From positions 4,712,001 through 4,776,000 of the forward strand of contig NZ_CP109479.1 of NCBI RefSeq assembly GCF_036227485.1: a stretch of 64,000 bases of DNA, read 5' to 3'. Below the pieces are notes generated by a model. It was not told the DNA's origin. It did no database searches and worked only from the letters and a program-made list of their open reading frames with translations. The translations under genes and the position numbers were made by a program. Positions 1 through 10,575 of this stretch are shown here, one piece after another (the first letter of the stretch is position 1; every line of letters begins with the position of its first letter). The stretch is from Streptomyces sp. NBC_01451 (lineage in GTDB: Bacteria > Actinomycetota > Actinomycetes > Streptomycetales > Streptomycetaceae).

Positions 1-734
1 CGACCTCGCGCCACGACGTGTGGTCGAACGTCGCCCTGGACGGCACGGTCGTCATCGACCCGTCCGACCAGGACCCGGTGGTCACCGAGCTCGTCCGGCA
101 GGGGCTGCCCGTCGTCTCCGACGGCCGCCCGGCCGGCTCGCTCCCGGTCACAGCGTGGGTCGACAACGACCACGAGGCGGCGGTACTGGGCATCCTCGAC
201 CATCTGGCCGACGCCGGCGCCCGCCGCATCGGCCTGCTGACGGGGACGACCACCGACACCTACACCCATCTCTCGACCACGGCGTACCTGAACTGGTGCG
301 AGCGGGTCGGCCAGGACCCGGTGTACGAGTCCTACCCGGCCCACGACCCGTGCGCGGGCGCCGTGGCCGCCGACCGGCTGCTGGCCCGCCCGGACCGCCC
401 GGACGCCGTCTACGGCCTCTTCGACCCGAACGGCACCGATCTGCTGGCCGCGGCCCGGCGCTACGGCCTGCGCGTCCCGGACGACCTTCTGCTCGTCTGC
501 TGCAGCGAGTCCACGGTGTACGCCACCACGGAGCCGCCGATCACCACCCTCTCCCTGAAACCGCGCCGCATCGGCACGGCGGTGGTCCAGCTCCTGATCG
601 ACGCCATCGAGAACCTCGACTCCGACCTGCCGGTAGAGCAGGTGATACCGACCGAACTGATCGTGCGGACGTCCTCACAGCGCCGTCCGCCGCGCACGAC
701 GGTCAGTCCTCCGCGGTCGCCCGAGGAAGGGTGA
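1..734 (+). CDS. LacI/GalR-family transcriptional regulator, C-terminal part (cut by window edge)
   Basis: The reading frame is open from the first base, so the gene begins outside the window and only the effector-binding half is seen. About 240 residues show the periplasmic-binding-protein fold of LacI regulators: a stretch ending in VDNDHEAA that fits the ligand pocket, DHLADAGARRIGLLTG (the usual H-L-x-x-x-G-x-x-x-I start of the core), a later VYGLFDPNGTDLL segment, the RYGLRVPDDLLLV segment (G-x-x-V-P-x-D motif) and TTEPPITTLSLKPRRIG near the end. The N-terminal helix-turn-helix is missing, so neither operator nor effector can be guessed. A sugar-responsive repressor is usual for the family. 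Confidence 0.85.
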   Translation, partial: TSRHDVWSNVALDGTVVIDPSDQDPVVTELVRQGLPVVSDGRPAGSLPVTAWVDNDHEAAVLGILDHLADAGARRIGLLTGTTTDTYTHLSTTAYLNWCERVGQDPVYESYPAHDPCAGAVAADRLLARPDRPDAVYGLFDPNGTDLLAAARRYGLRVPDDLLLVCCSESTVYATTEPPITTLSLKPRRIGTAVVQLLIDAIENLDSDLPVEQVIPTELIVRTSSQRRPPRTTVSPPRSPEEG

Positions 735-1162
735 TCCGGGGGCGGTGGTGAGGGGCGGGGAAAGTGGGCTTGTGCGGGGCGGGTTCCCGGCGAGCGGGGC
801 CGTACGAGGGGTCGGCCCCGCGGGGGAAGCGGGAGCCCGGCCCCGTTCAGGAACGCGGGACACCGGCGTCCGGACTGTTCACGGGCGCCGGTGTCATGAT
901 CGTACGAAGCGTCGGTGTCCGCAGTGAGGTGTTCGCGGTGCGCGGCGGGGTACGAAGCAGGCAGGTCCGGGGCGGGAGCAGACGGGAAAGCCCTTCCGAA
1001 TCGGGGCGAAAGCCGCGGTGAACTGGGCTGCTTCGCCGATTCACCACCCCTGGGTCATCACATGGCGCGATCCGCATTCCTATGATGGGCCCACGACACC
1101 GCGGGCCCCTGCGACCAGGCAGTCCGATGCGGTGCAGATGCGGCGCGATGGTGGAGGGGTCG
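735..1162. other. Intergenic region without a convincing gene
   Basis: About 430 bases separate the LacI-type gene from the phosphatase gene. Short open frames exist on both strands but have no ribosome-binding site or recognisable protein. The region holds one hairpin (859-895, listed separately) and presumably the promoter for the phosphatase; I could not identify a clear -35/-10 pair. Confidence 0.5.
859..895 (+). terminator. Possible terminator hairpin after the LacI-type gene
   Basis: A 10-bp perfect stem (GACACCGGCG at 859-868 with CGCCGGTGTC at 886-895) encloses a 17-base loop. There is no T-run and the loop is large, so this is a weak candidate. Confidence 0.3.
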
Positions 1163-2281
1163 ATGACTCAGGGGGCCGGTCAGGGACCCGAGGTGACGCG
1201 GACGGCGACGTTGCGCGACTTCCGGGTGCCCGCTTATGTCCATGAGGCCGGTCCGCACACTGACGGCACGGCCCCCGGGGACGTCACCGCCGGGGCGGCC
1301 GACACCGAGGTCCAGGAGCCCGCGGAGAGTGCGCAGACCCTGCCCGACCTGGAGGAATACCCCGACGGGTACACACCCACCCAACGCGACCTGCCCGTCA
1401 TCAACCGCGGTGACACGCTTCAGGTGACCGTCGATCCCGCGGCCCTGGCCGCCGACGGCCCGGGGCCTCTGTTCGTCGTCGGCGACGTCCACGGCTATCT
1501 CGACGAACTGGTGGGGGCCCTCCAGGAACAGGGCCTGATCGACAGCGCGGGCAACTGGTCCGCGGGCACCGCCCGGCTCTGGTTCCTCGGCGACTTCACC
1601 GACCGCGGTCCGGACGGCATCGGCGTCATCGACCTGGTCATGCGGCTGTCCGCCGAGGCAGCCGCGGCCGGCGGCTACTGCAAGGCCCTCATGGGCAACC
1701 ACGAACTGCTGCTGCTGGGCGCCAAACGGTTCGGTGACACCCCCGTCAACTCGGGCGCGGGCACGGCCACCTTCCAGGCGGCCTGGCTGCTGAACGGCGG
1801 CCAGAAGACCGACATGGACCGCCTTCAGGACCACCACCTCCAGTGGATGGCCCGTCTCGACGCGATCGAGGAGGTCGACGGCCACCTGCTCGTGCACTCG
1901 GACACCACCGCCTACCTCGACTACGGCGACTCGATCGAGGCGGTCAACGACACCGTCCGCGAGACGATCACGCGCAACGACGCGGACGAGGTGTGGGATC
2001 TGTTCCGCAAGTTCACCAAGCGCTTCTCCTTCCGCGACGAGGGCGGTGCCGAGGCCGTACGCTCCCTCCTCGATACGTACGGCGGCGCCCGCATCGTTCA
2101 CGGCCACAGCCCCATCCCGTATCTGGTGGGCGACGTCGGCACCGAGGACGACGGCGAGGACAACTCGGGTCCGAACATCGAACATCCGCATGTCTACGCC
2201 GACGGACTGGCCATCGCGATGGACGGCGGCGTGACCATGGCCGGAAAACTGCTGGTCCAGGAACTTCCACTGGACCTCTGA
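1163..2281 (+). CDS. PPP-family metallophosphatase (serine/threonine-phosphatase-like)
   Basis: A 372-residue protein with the complete PPP signature: GDVHG at about residues 107-111, GDFTDRG at 143-149, GNHE at 178-181 and a later HGH (about 312-314). These residues hold the two metal ions that hydrolyse phosphoesters, so it is likely an active protein phosphatase or nucleotide-phosphate hydrolase in the cytoplasm. The first ~90 residues are acidic and low in complexity. I placed the start at the ATG at 1163, which follows GGAGGGG, rather than at ATGs further upstream that add an Arg/Cys-rich tail. An acidic insert (EDDGEDNS) sits just before the last strand. The substrate cannot be told from sequence. 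It stands alone on the plus strand. Confidence 0.85.
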   Translation: MTQGAGQGPEVTRTATLRDFRVPAYVHEAGPHTDGTAPGDVTAGAADTEVQEPAESAQTLPDLEEYPDGYTPTQRDLPVINRGDTLQVTVDPAALAADGPGPLFVVGDVHGYLDELVGALQEQGLIDSAGNWSAGTARLWFLGDFTDRGPDGIGVIDLVMRLSAEAAAAGGYCKALMGNHELLLLGAKRFGDTPVNSGAGTATFQAAWLLNGGQKTDMDRLQDHHLQWMARLDAIEEVDGHLLVHSDTTAYLDYGDSIEAVNDTVRETITRNDADEVWDLFRKFTKRFSFRDEGGAEAVRSLLDTYGGARIVHGHSPIPYLVGDVGTEDDGEDNSGPNIEHPHVYADGLAIAMDGGVTMAGKLLVQELPLDL

Positions 2282-2492
2282 CGGATATCCGCGCGCTTCC
2301 CGGGCAGGCGTCGTCCGACCACGAACCGCATCGGACGGGGGACAGTCGTACGGCAAATTCTTCAAACCCCCTGTCACCGCGCGCCGTCGCCGCTCTACCA
2401 TCGGCTTATCCGTAGCAGGCTCCCCTCCGTTTCTGCCCGACGGCTCGTCAGCATGCCGAGCCCCAAGCCCTACGGAGCATCGGGGGATGCAC

Positions 2493-3362
2493 ATGAACAG
2501 CGTTCCGCAGCACCTGCTGAACGAGGACCGCCAGGAATACGAGCGGATCCTCGATGAGGCGCTGCGCTCCGCCCCACACCGCCCGGAGCTGGCCGCCGTC
2601 GGTCAGCGGCTGAACCCCGAACAACTGCGCACCATGGCACTCAACGCCACCGCGCTCATCACGGTCGCCGCGGCGGCCGAATACCAGCACTACGTGAAGG
2701 TCCGCGACGAACTGCGCCACCCGGCGCCGTCCACCCAGTCGTCCCTCCACGAATCCGGCTCCAGCGAGCCGGGTACGGACTCGATGGGACTCGCCGCCGG
2801 CATGGGCGAGATCGCCGCCGAGACCGCCGGGGCGGGCGCCGTCGCCGTCGTCGCGGTCCTGGCTCCCGTCCTCGCGGGCACGGCCGCGGCGATCTTCCTG
2901 CTCGTGGGCTACATCCTCAAGATGCTCGACCCCGAGCCGACGTTCGCCCAGACCATGCTCACCACCGGATGGGTGTTCGGTGCGGTGACCGCGGCAGCGA
3001 TACTCGTCGCCGCGGTCGGCCTGCTTCTCACCGCCCTGCGCAACAGCCCGGAGGCGGAGGAGGCCGGGGGATACGGCGAACTGACCGGGGAGGTCGCGCA
3101 GGCCAGGGAAGCCTGGCGTGAGGCCCTGCTGGAGCGCGGCATCATGCCGTTCCTCCGCGACGCCCTCGCCGACCCCGGTACGGCGGCCATGAACCGCAAA
3201 CCGGCCCCGGAACCCACCACCGGCCGCATGCCCCACCTCGGCTACAACCGGCCCGGCTTCAGCAGCCCCGATGACGGCTCGACGACGAGCCACCGTCCCA
3301 GCTTCTCCAGCCCGGACTTCAGCAGCCCTGACTTCGGGGGCCCGGACCACCCGCCGGAGTGA
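2493..3362 (+). CDS. Membrane protein with C-terminal FSSPD repeats, function unknown
   Basis: 289 residues. The N-terminal third is soluble and charged. Two hydrophobic segments follow (around residues 105-145 and 155-180, rich in Ala/Val/Leu), then an amphipathic stretch and a disordered Pro/Ser/Asp tail carrying several FSSPD-like units. Two ATGs lie six bases apart; I prefer the second (2493) because the GGGGG at 2482-2486 is then at proper distance, but 2487 is possible. I do not recognise the family beyond 'conserved Streptomyces membrane protein'. The gene is convergent with the Nudix-like gene downstream. Confidence 0.6.
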   Translation: MNSVPQHLLNEDRQEYERILDEALRSAPHRPELAAVGQRLNPEQLRTMALNATALITVAAAAEYQHYVKVRDELRHPAPSTQSSLHESGSSEPGTDSMGLAAGMGEIAAETAGAGAVAVVAVLAPVLAGTAAAIFLLVGYILKMLDPEPTFAQTMLTTGWVFGAVTAAAILVAAVGLLLTALRNSPEAEEAGGYGELTGEVAQAREAWREALLERGIMPFLRDALADPGTAAMNRKPAPEPTTGRMPHLGYNRPGFSSPDDGSTTSHRPSFSSPDFSSPDFGGPDHPPE

Positions 3363-3368
3363 CCGGCC

Positions 3369-3385
3369 GGTCCGGATGCCGGACC
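3369..3385. terminator. Small hairpin between convergent genes
   Basis: A 7-bp stem (GGTCCGG / CCGGACC) with a 3-base loop lies 7 bases after the stop of the membrane protein and before the convergent gene's stop. It could stop transcription from both sides, but it is short and lacks a T-run. Confidence 0.35.
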
Positions 3386-3408
3386 CGGGACTCAGGTGGA
3401 GCGGGCGG

Positions 3409-4515
3409 CTACTGGAGCCGTCTGACCACCTGGGCTTCCGCGCGCTCCACAGGCGTACGGCCGTGCACATGGACCAGGGCCAGGTGGTACAGGGCCGGGG
3501 CGACCGGTGCCCATCGGTGGATCCGGTCGGCGTGCAGCATGTACCGGGCGACGTCGGCCGGGCGGAACGGCACGTAGTCGATCGTCTGGTGCTCCCAGCG
3601 GTCGGCCGCGCCTCGGCTCATCCGAGCCTGCAGACCCTCGCGGGTGATGTCCTTAAGCCGGGCGTGGAAGTGGGCACTCCACTGCCGCCGTTCCACGTCG
3701 ACGACGAAGGCCAGCAGCACGAGGGAGTACTCGTGGGGCTCCAGCGAGAGCTCCTCGCGCATACCGCGGCGGGCCACCGCGTGCAGTTCGGGCGCGTTTC
3801 GGCCTGCGGAGTCGATGTGACGTGACATCCCTTCGTTGACGGACGAGTTCCACAGGCCCTGGCCCGTCCGGACCCGGTTGCTGCGCCTGCTGACGACCAG
3901 CATGTCGTCGGCCGTCACCACGGCGATGTTCACGCCGAAGCTGCACTGGAGGAACGCGGGCGCGACCAGCGGATCGTCCGGGTCGAGATGGCGGCTGCGC
4001 AGTGTCGTGCCGTCCGGCAGCCTGCGGTCCAGTTGCTGAGTGGCGAGGAACGTGTAGTAATCGGTGGGCCGCAGGCGTATGTGGACCTCCGGATGCTCGG
4101 CCAGGGCCGTCCGGGAGATGTCGAACGACTCGACCGCGTAGCGGGGGCCGTTCCACACGGGTGTCCGCCCCTCCGCCCGCAGCCGCTCGTTCTCCGCCTC
4201 AATCTCGTCCCGCCAGCCGGCCATCTCCTCGGGGAGCACTACCTCCTGGTCGAGCACATGCACGTGCACGTCCTCGGGGGCGATCGCCACAGCACCGTCC
4301 CCTTCGACGATCAGCGCGGAGGTGTGCAGCGGCCCGAGCGAGAACGTCTGCCAGGCCGTACCGCTCTCCTCCCGCTGCCGCAGCCCGCGCACCACACTGA
4401 CCGACCGCTTCCGCAGCCGGAACCAGGCGTCCTGCAACGGCTGTTGGAACAGCGTTGCGAACACCATGCCGATTACGGCTCCCACCACTCCGTTGGCAAC
4501 ATCGATTCCGCCCAT
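3409..4515 (-). CDS. Membrane-anchored Nudix-like protein, function unknown
   Basis: 368 residues from the ATG at 4515. A single hydrophobic segment (GVVGAVIGMVFATLF, about residues 8-24) suggests an N-terminal membrane anchor. The C-terminal half resembles a Nudix fold: strands FGVNIAVVTADDMLVVSRRS, a G-x-W-N-S segment, then ELHAVARRGMREELSL, where REEL (about 253-256) fits the core of the Nudix box. The spacing between the glycine-rich part and REEL is longer than in the classical motif, so catalysis is uncertain. No good ribosome-binding site precedes 4515, so the start may be leaderless or lie elsewhere. Downstream of thiC on the same strand but separated by 200 bases and a terminator. 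Confidence 0.55.
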   Translation of the reverse strand: MGGIDVANGVVGAVIGMVFATLFQQPLQDAWFRLRKRSVSVVRGLRQREESGTAWQTFSLGPLHTSALIVEGDGAVAIAPEDVHVHVLDQEVVLPEEMAGWRDEIEAENERLRAEGRTPVWNGPRYAVESFDISRTALAEHPEVHIRLRPTDYYTFLATQQLDRRLPDGTTLRSRHLDPDDPLVAPAFLQCSFGVNIAVVTADDMLVVSRRSNRVRTGQGLWNSSVNEGMSRHIDSAGRNAPELHAVARRGMREELSLEPHEYSLVLLAFVVDVERRQWSAHFHARLKDITREGLQARMSRGAADRWEHQTIDYVPFRPADVARYMLHADRIHRWAPVAPALYHLALVHVHGRTPVERAEAQVVRRLQ

Positions 4516-4621
4516 GGCACGGAGGTTAGACAGAACGATCAAGGAACGGGGAGGCTTGTCCCTTCCGTTACCGCTCGCACCGGAACGCGTCGGCCGTCCT
4601 CCCCACAAACCCGTGACCGCC

Positions 4622-4678
4622 GCGTCTCCAGGGCACCATCCTGTGAGCAACTCGAAACTCACTCATCCCTGGAGACGC
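4622..4678 (-). other. Two-level inverted repeat between thiC and the Nudix-like gene
   Basis: A 12-bp perfect inverted repeat (GCGTCTCCAGGG at 4622-4633 with its complement at 4667-4678) encloses a 33-base interior that itself contains GTGAG...CTCAC. Transcribed RNA could fold into a stacked hairpin. It could be a terminator back-up, an RNA processing element or a small mobile repeat; nothing decides between these. Confidence 0.4.
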
Positions 4679-4690
4679 AAACCACAACGA

Positions 4691-4719
4691 ACCGGCCCGA
4701 GCCGACACCCGGGGCCGGT
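4691..4719 (-). terminator. Hairpin just downstream of thiC
   Basis: ACCGGCCC (4691-4698) pairs with GGGCCGGT (4712-4719) across a 13-base loop, one base after the thiC stop codon. Position fits a terminator for thiC. Confidence 0.5.
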
Positions 4720-4720
4720 G

Positions 4721-6544
<1,824 letters not shown>

Positions 6545-6605
6545 CTACGCCGGCATTACCCGGTAACAGGTTCAGCGGTCGACGCAGCGGATTCCGTCTG
6601 CCGAT

Positions 6606-6619
6606 GTTTCATGTGAAAC
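6606..6619. promoter_or_regulatory. parS: parS site, 1 mismatch (in thiC riboswitch)
   Basis: GTTTCATGTGAAAC differs from the parS consensus GTTTCACGTGAAAC at one central base. It forms the 3' strand of the riboswitch P3 extension. Centre lies 30 bp from the next site. Confidence 0.75.
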
Positions 6620-6635
6620 ATCACTCGTTCCACAT

Positions 6636-6649
6636 GTTCCACGTGAAAC
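6636..6649. promoter_or_regulatory. parS: parS site, 1 mismatch (in thiC riboswitch)
   Basis: GTTCCACGTGAAAC, one mismatch to consensus. It forms the 5' strand of the riboswitch P3 extension and pairs in RNA with the site at 6606. Confidence 0.75.
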
Positions 6650-6782
6650 ATCGCTAAGACGGAGGTCAGCGCCCTCTCAGCCCGGTGCTCCGAGCTCCCG
6701 CGTGTGCAAAGGTGCCTCCACGCTAGCGTCAATTTGGGCGAGGTGAACAGAGGGCCCCTGCCGTTCTTGCGATGATCGGGCG

Positions 6783-8768
6783 GTGACCACGACGCAAGGA
6801 CCCCCGTACCCGTCCTCCGAGCCACCGCACGGAAGCCGTGCCGGACACGGCTCTGGGCCGGGCAATGGAAACGGCGGCGATACCGGCCAAGGCCGCGTGC
6901 TCCGGTCCAGCAACGGCTCCGGCGGCCCCGGCGGTGTGTCCGGGCCCGGGTCGGGAACAGACAGCGCCGGTGGGGCGACCGGACCGGGTGGCGGTCCTGG
7001 ATACGGGCCCGGCCGGAGGATCGATCGCGGCTACGGGCCCGGAGCAAGGCCGAATCCGAGGCCGAATCCGGGGCCGATGCCAATGCCTGAGGCAGGGGCA
7101 GGCCAAGGTGGCCGGCCGGGTCCGGGCGGCCAAGGCCCGGGCTTCGGAGTCCAGGGGCCCGGGACCGGACGGTTCGGACCTCTTCCCTCTTCCGGTGGCG
7201 GCCGAGGTCCTGGCCCCGGACCAGGCGGTGGTCACGATCACGGATCCGGCCCGGGTCGGGGCGCCGACCATGGGCACCCCGGGGACGGCCACGGCGACGG
7301 TCACCGCGGCGGACCTGGCGGCGGTTCTGGCGGCGGGCACGGGCCTGGTGACGGGCGCGGGCCTGGGCACGGGCACGGCGACGCCCACGGGCCCGATGAC
7401 AACCACGGTCACGCACACGGCCACAGTCACAGCCATGGCCCGGCGGCCCCTGTCTCCATCCACCTCCGGAAGATCATCGGGGCGATCCTGATCCCCTTCG
7501 CCGTGGCGGTCGTAGTCGGGCTCGTGGTGCTGTGGCCCGGGGGCGCCCCGGCTCACGAGCGCACCGGCGTGGGCTTCGACCGGCAGACCCAGGAGGCCAC
7601 GGTCACCAAGGTCGTCGCGGTGGACTGCAAGTCTGTCAACGCCTCGGGGGAGACCCCGACCGGCGACACGTCGACCGCCGAGGGCTCCTCGGCCCAGCAG
7701 CAGGCGACCGGCGACTGCAAGAGGGCGACGATCCGGGTCGACACCGGTGCCGACAAGGGTCGTACGTTCACGGAGATCGTCCAGCCCGACCAGTCACGGC
7801 AGTTGCACCAGGACGAGAAGGTCGTGGTCGCCTACGAGCCCTCGGCGCCGAAGGACCTTCAGTACTCGGTGGCCGACGTCAACCGCAGGTTCCCCATGGC
7901 CCTGCTGGCCGGCATCTTCGCGCTCGCCGTCGTGATCGTGGGACGCATGCGCGGTGTGATGGCGCTGGTCGCACTGGCGGTCAGCTTCATGGTCCTGACC
8001 TTCTTCATCCTGCCGGCGGTCCTCCAGGGCTCGAATCCGCTGGTCGTGGCGGTGGTCGGAGCCAGCGCCATCATGCTGATCGCGCTCTACATGTGCCACG
8101 GCCTCTCGGCCCGTACATCCGTGGCGGTGCTCGGCACCCTGATCTCGCTGGTGCTGATCGGCGTCCTCGGCTCCCTGTTCATCGGCTGGGCCGCACTGAC
8201 CGGCAACACGGACGACAACACGGGCCTGATCCATGGCCTGTATCCGTCCATCGACATGAGCGGCCTGCTGCTCGCGGGCGTCATCATCGGTTCGCTCGGT
8301 GTCCTGGACGATGTGACGGTGACGCAGACATCGGCGGTCTGGGAACTCCACGAGGCCAATCCGACAATGGGATGGCGCGGGTTGTACCGCGCCGGCATCC
8401 GCATCGGCCGTGACCACATCGCGTCCGTCGTCAACACTCTCGTCCTCGCCTACGCGGGTGCCGCGTTGCCGCTGCTGCTGCTCTTCTCGATCGCGCAGAG
8501 CAGCGTCGGGGCCGTCGCCAACAGCGAACTCGTCGCGGAGGAGATCGTGCGGACCCTGGTGGGCTCGATCGGCCTTGTCGCGTCCGTGCCGGTGACCACG
8601 CTCCTGGCCGCCCTGATGGTCTCCGCCGACCGCCCGGGCACGGCAGCACCGGCCGCAGGAGCGGCAGCGGGGGCCGGACCGGGGACAGGTGCTGCGGCAG
8701 CGATGGCGGGAGCGGCGACCGAGGCGGCCCCGGCCCGCGCCGGGAAGGGCCGTCGCCGCAAGCACTGA
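6783..8768 (+). CDS. YibE/F-family membrane protein with His/Gly-rich N-terminus
   Basis: 661 residues from the GTG at 6783. Residues 1 to about 225 are low-complexity Gly/Pro, ending in a histidine- and aspartate-rich part (repeats of GHGD, HGHS, HGH) that could bind metal ions. A first membrane segment (IIGAILIPFAVAVVVGLVVLW) precedes an exported domain of about 110 residues. The C-terminal half has some seven hydrophobic helices and the YibE/F blocks RRFPMALLAGIFALAVVIVG, MALVALAVSFMVL, GLLLAGVIIGSLGVLDDVTVTQ and GRDHIASVVNTLVLAYAGAALPLLL. YibE/F proteins are membrane proteins of unestablished transport role. It is divergent from thiC with 77 bases between the riboswitch and its start. Confidence 0.85.
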   Translation: MTTTQGPPYPSSEPPHGSRAGHGSGPGNGNGGDTGQGRVLRSSNGSGGPGGVSGPGSGTDSAGGATGPGGGPGYGPGRRIDRGYGPGARPNPRPNPGPMPMPEAGAGQGGRPGPGGQGPGFGVQGPGTGRFGPLPSSGGGRGPGPGPGGGHDHGSGPGRGADHGHPGDGHGDGHRGGPGGGSGGGHGPGDGRGPGHGHGDAHGPDDNHGHAHGHSHSHGPAAPVSIHLRKIIGAILIPFAVAVVVGLVVLWPGGAPAHERTGVGFDRQTQEATVTKVVAVDCKSVNASGETPTGDTSTAEGSSAQQQATGDCKRATIRVDTGADKGRTFTEIVQPDQSRQLHQDEKVVVAYEPSAPKDLQYSVADVNRRFPMALLAGIFALAVVIVGRMRGVMALVALAVSFMVLTFFILPAVLQGSNPLVVAVVGASAIMLIALYMCHGLSARTSVAVLGTLISLVLIGVLGSLFIGWAALTGNTDDNTGLIHGLYPSIDMSGLLLAGVIIGSLGVLDDVTVTQTSAVWELHEANPTMGWRGLYRAGIRIGRDHIASVVNTLVLAYAGAALPLLLLFSIAQSSVGAVANSELVAEEIVRTLVGSIGLVASVPVTTLLAALMVSADRPGTAAPAAGAAAGAGPGTGAAAAMAGAATEAAPARAGKGRRRKH

Positions 8769-8822
8769 CGCGGCCGGCATCCGCTCCGGGCCCGCACCGA
8801 AGCAGGGCTGTGCGCGGAGTAC

Positions 8823-8865
8823 TGCTGTAACGCTTCTCCCCGGCGCGAGGAGAAGCGTTACAGCA
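8823..8865. terminator. Bidirectional terminator between yibE/F and ssgA
   Basis: A perfect 17-bp stem (8823-8839 with 8849-8865) around a 9-base loop, placed between two convergent genes, so it should stop both. Confidence 0.85.
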
Positions 8866-8892
8866 CTGTCGGGGACTCGGCGCGCATCAAGC

Positions 8893-9303
8893 TCAGCCCG
8901 CGCTCTGTTCCTCCGCCAGGATGCGGTCCAGCGCCTCGTCGAGGTGGGCGTCGAAGTCGGCGAGGGAACGCTCCTGCCCCAGCGGCACGAGCTTGTCCGT
9001 GCGGTCGAGGAAGGCCACCAGCGGCGCCGCACCGGAGCGGAACAGCGCCTGGTCGGCGCCGACCTGAAGCCGGATCAGCACCTCGCCCAGGACATCGGCG
9101 TCGGCGGGCGAGATCCGCACATCTCCGTCCCCGCAGGGGCGCCCCACCCCGTCGATCAGCAGCTCGCGTCCGAAGGCCCAGGTCACAGGGGCGTCGCCAG
9201 GCAGATGGAAGGTCAGCCGGACGGCATAGGGATCACAGGTCTCGTAGCGCAGCTCCACCGGAATGCGGAAGGAGAGCTCCTCCGAGACAAGAAAGCTCAT
9301 CAT
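8893..9303 (-). CDS. ssgA: SsgA, sporulation cell-division activator
   Basis: SsgA-like proteins occur only in morphologically complex actinomycetes and help place FtsZ rings for sporulation septa. The sequence has the family core: ELSFRIPVELRYETCDPYAVRLTFHLPG, TWAFGRELLIDGV, GDGDVRI and FLDRTDKLVPLGQE. From the ATG at 9303 the protein is 136 residues, the length I recall for S. coelicolor SsgA; an in-frame ATG at 9330 would add nine residues. It lies 128 bases downstream of ssgR on the same strand. The family is identified as SsgA rather than SsgB by this ssgR neighbour, as known in Streptomyces. Confidence 0.9.
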   Translation of the reverse strand: MMSFLVSEELSFRIPVELRYETCDPYAVRLTFHLPGDAPVTWAFGRELLIDGVGRPCGDGDVRISPADADVLGEVLIRLQVGADQALFRSGAAPLVAFLDRTDKLVPLGQERSLADFDAHLDEALDRILAEEQSAG

Positions 9304-9430
9304 GACTTCTGCCTGCACCGACTCGCGCATCGCCTAACCCCGTCACTTGCCGTGGACTGGCCTGGAATCATCGCTCTGATACTGCTCGAATCTTGCTGAA
9401 AGTACACGATGAATCACAAGGAGTGAGTTT

Positions 9431-10351
9431 TCAGATACTGATAGAGATCGCGAGTGACCCCAGCAGTCTTCCTACCTCTGTCTGCAACTGCTGTGCCGCG
9501 TCTAGCAGTCGATCAGCCTGGTGGGAAGGAAGAGAAATGGCCAAAGTGGCAGCCGTGGAACCGATGGTGATCGGAACCGCCGCGCAGACCGTGCCCAGCG
9601 CGTACTCCTGCCGCTCCACGACCAGTTCCATGCGCCGCATCCGGTCGAGACGGCGCAGCAGCGTGTGGCTGTCACGCACTGTGTAGGGGGTGACAGCCTG
9701 TACGGGGTGACGGTCGAGATGGTCCCGGCGGCACTGCTCGTCCAACTGGGAGAGCAGGCACTGTCCGATGGCGTGCGCGTGCCCGGTCTCACGGAAGTCC
9801 GCCCATTCCTCCACCGCCGGGTTGCCGGGGGTGTCGGAGACGCACATGACCTCGATCTCGCCGTCGCGGTACACCGCGTAGTACACGGGTACGCCGATGG
9901 TGTCCCGCCAGTGCGCGAGTGCGTCCACCACCGTGCTGCGACGTTTCTGCCTCGCACCGCTGCTGCCCAGCCGCTCGGCCGCCTCACCGAGGAAGAACAG
10001 CCCCTTTTCTCGCCGCAGATAGCCCTCGAAGACGAGCGTCCGCAGGAGGTGGTACGCGGTCGGGAGGGCGAGGCCGGTCTCGCGGGCCAACTGCTTGGCC
10101 GGTGCGCCGTGCTCGTGGGCGGCGACGGACTCCAGCAGGCGCATCGCCCGTTGCACGGAGCCGATGAGGGTCGCCGTAGGGAGCGGTTCGGCGGGCGGCA
10201 CGGGGACGAGGGCGGGCACGAGGGACGGCCCTGGCCTCTCGGCGGGTCGGCCGCGAGTCCTCGGGGAGGGCGCGGTCCGCTGCTCGGGCCGGCGCTGAAC
10301 GGGTGGAGCCTGTGGTTCCGCGGGTGCGGTGTCGACCATGACGAGGGTCAC
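9431..10351 (-). CDS. ssgR: SsgR, IclR-family activator of ssgA
   Basis: 306 residues from the furthest plausible GTG; the first ~60 are Pro/Arg-rich. The IclR winged helix follows (GSVQRAMRLLESVAAHEHGAPAKQLARETGLALPTAYHLLRTLVFEGYL) and then the IclR effector domain (VPVYYAVYRDGEIEVM, GHAHAIGQCLLSQL, YALGTVCAAVPI). SsgR of S. coelicolor is known to activate ssgA directly during development. No start has a convincing ribosome-binding site: 10351, an ATG at 10339, or a GTG at 10156 (which would give the shorter 241-residue form) are all possible. Confidence 0.9.
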   Translation of the reverse strand: MTLVMVDTAPAEPQAPPVQRRPEQRTAPSPRTRGRPAERPGPSLVPALVPVPPAEPLPTATLIGSVQRAMRLLESVAAHEHGAPAKQLARETGLALPTAYHLLRTLVFEGYLRREKGLFFLGEAAERLGSSGARQKRRSTVVDALAHWRDTIGVPVYYAVYRDGEIEVMCVSDTPGNPAVEEWADFRETGHAHAIGQCLLSQLDEQCRRDHLDRHPVQAVTPYTVRDSHTLLRRLDRMRRMELVVERQEYALGTVCAAVPITIGSTAATLAISLPSHQADRLLDAAQQLQTEVGRLLGSLAISISI

Positions 10352-10575
10352 TCTCGAAGGCGAGGGGGGCTGCCCGTGCGGAAGGGCACGGGAAGAGGGG
10401 GTACGCCGTCCGCGAGGGTTGTCCCCGCGTCGAATTCCGGACTCTAACCGCCTGTCACCGCGCGCAGACGGCCCGTACGGGAAACTTCCCCCACCCGAGC
10501 GAACCGGCGAATTCTGTTACCGGCGCCCGCGCCGTCCCGCCCACCGGTTCCCGTGCCCCTCTCGCCCCACGGCTC

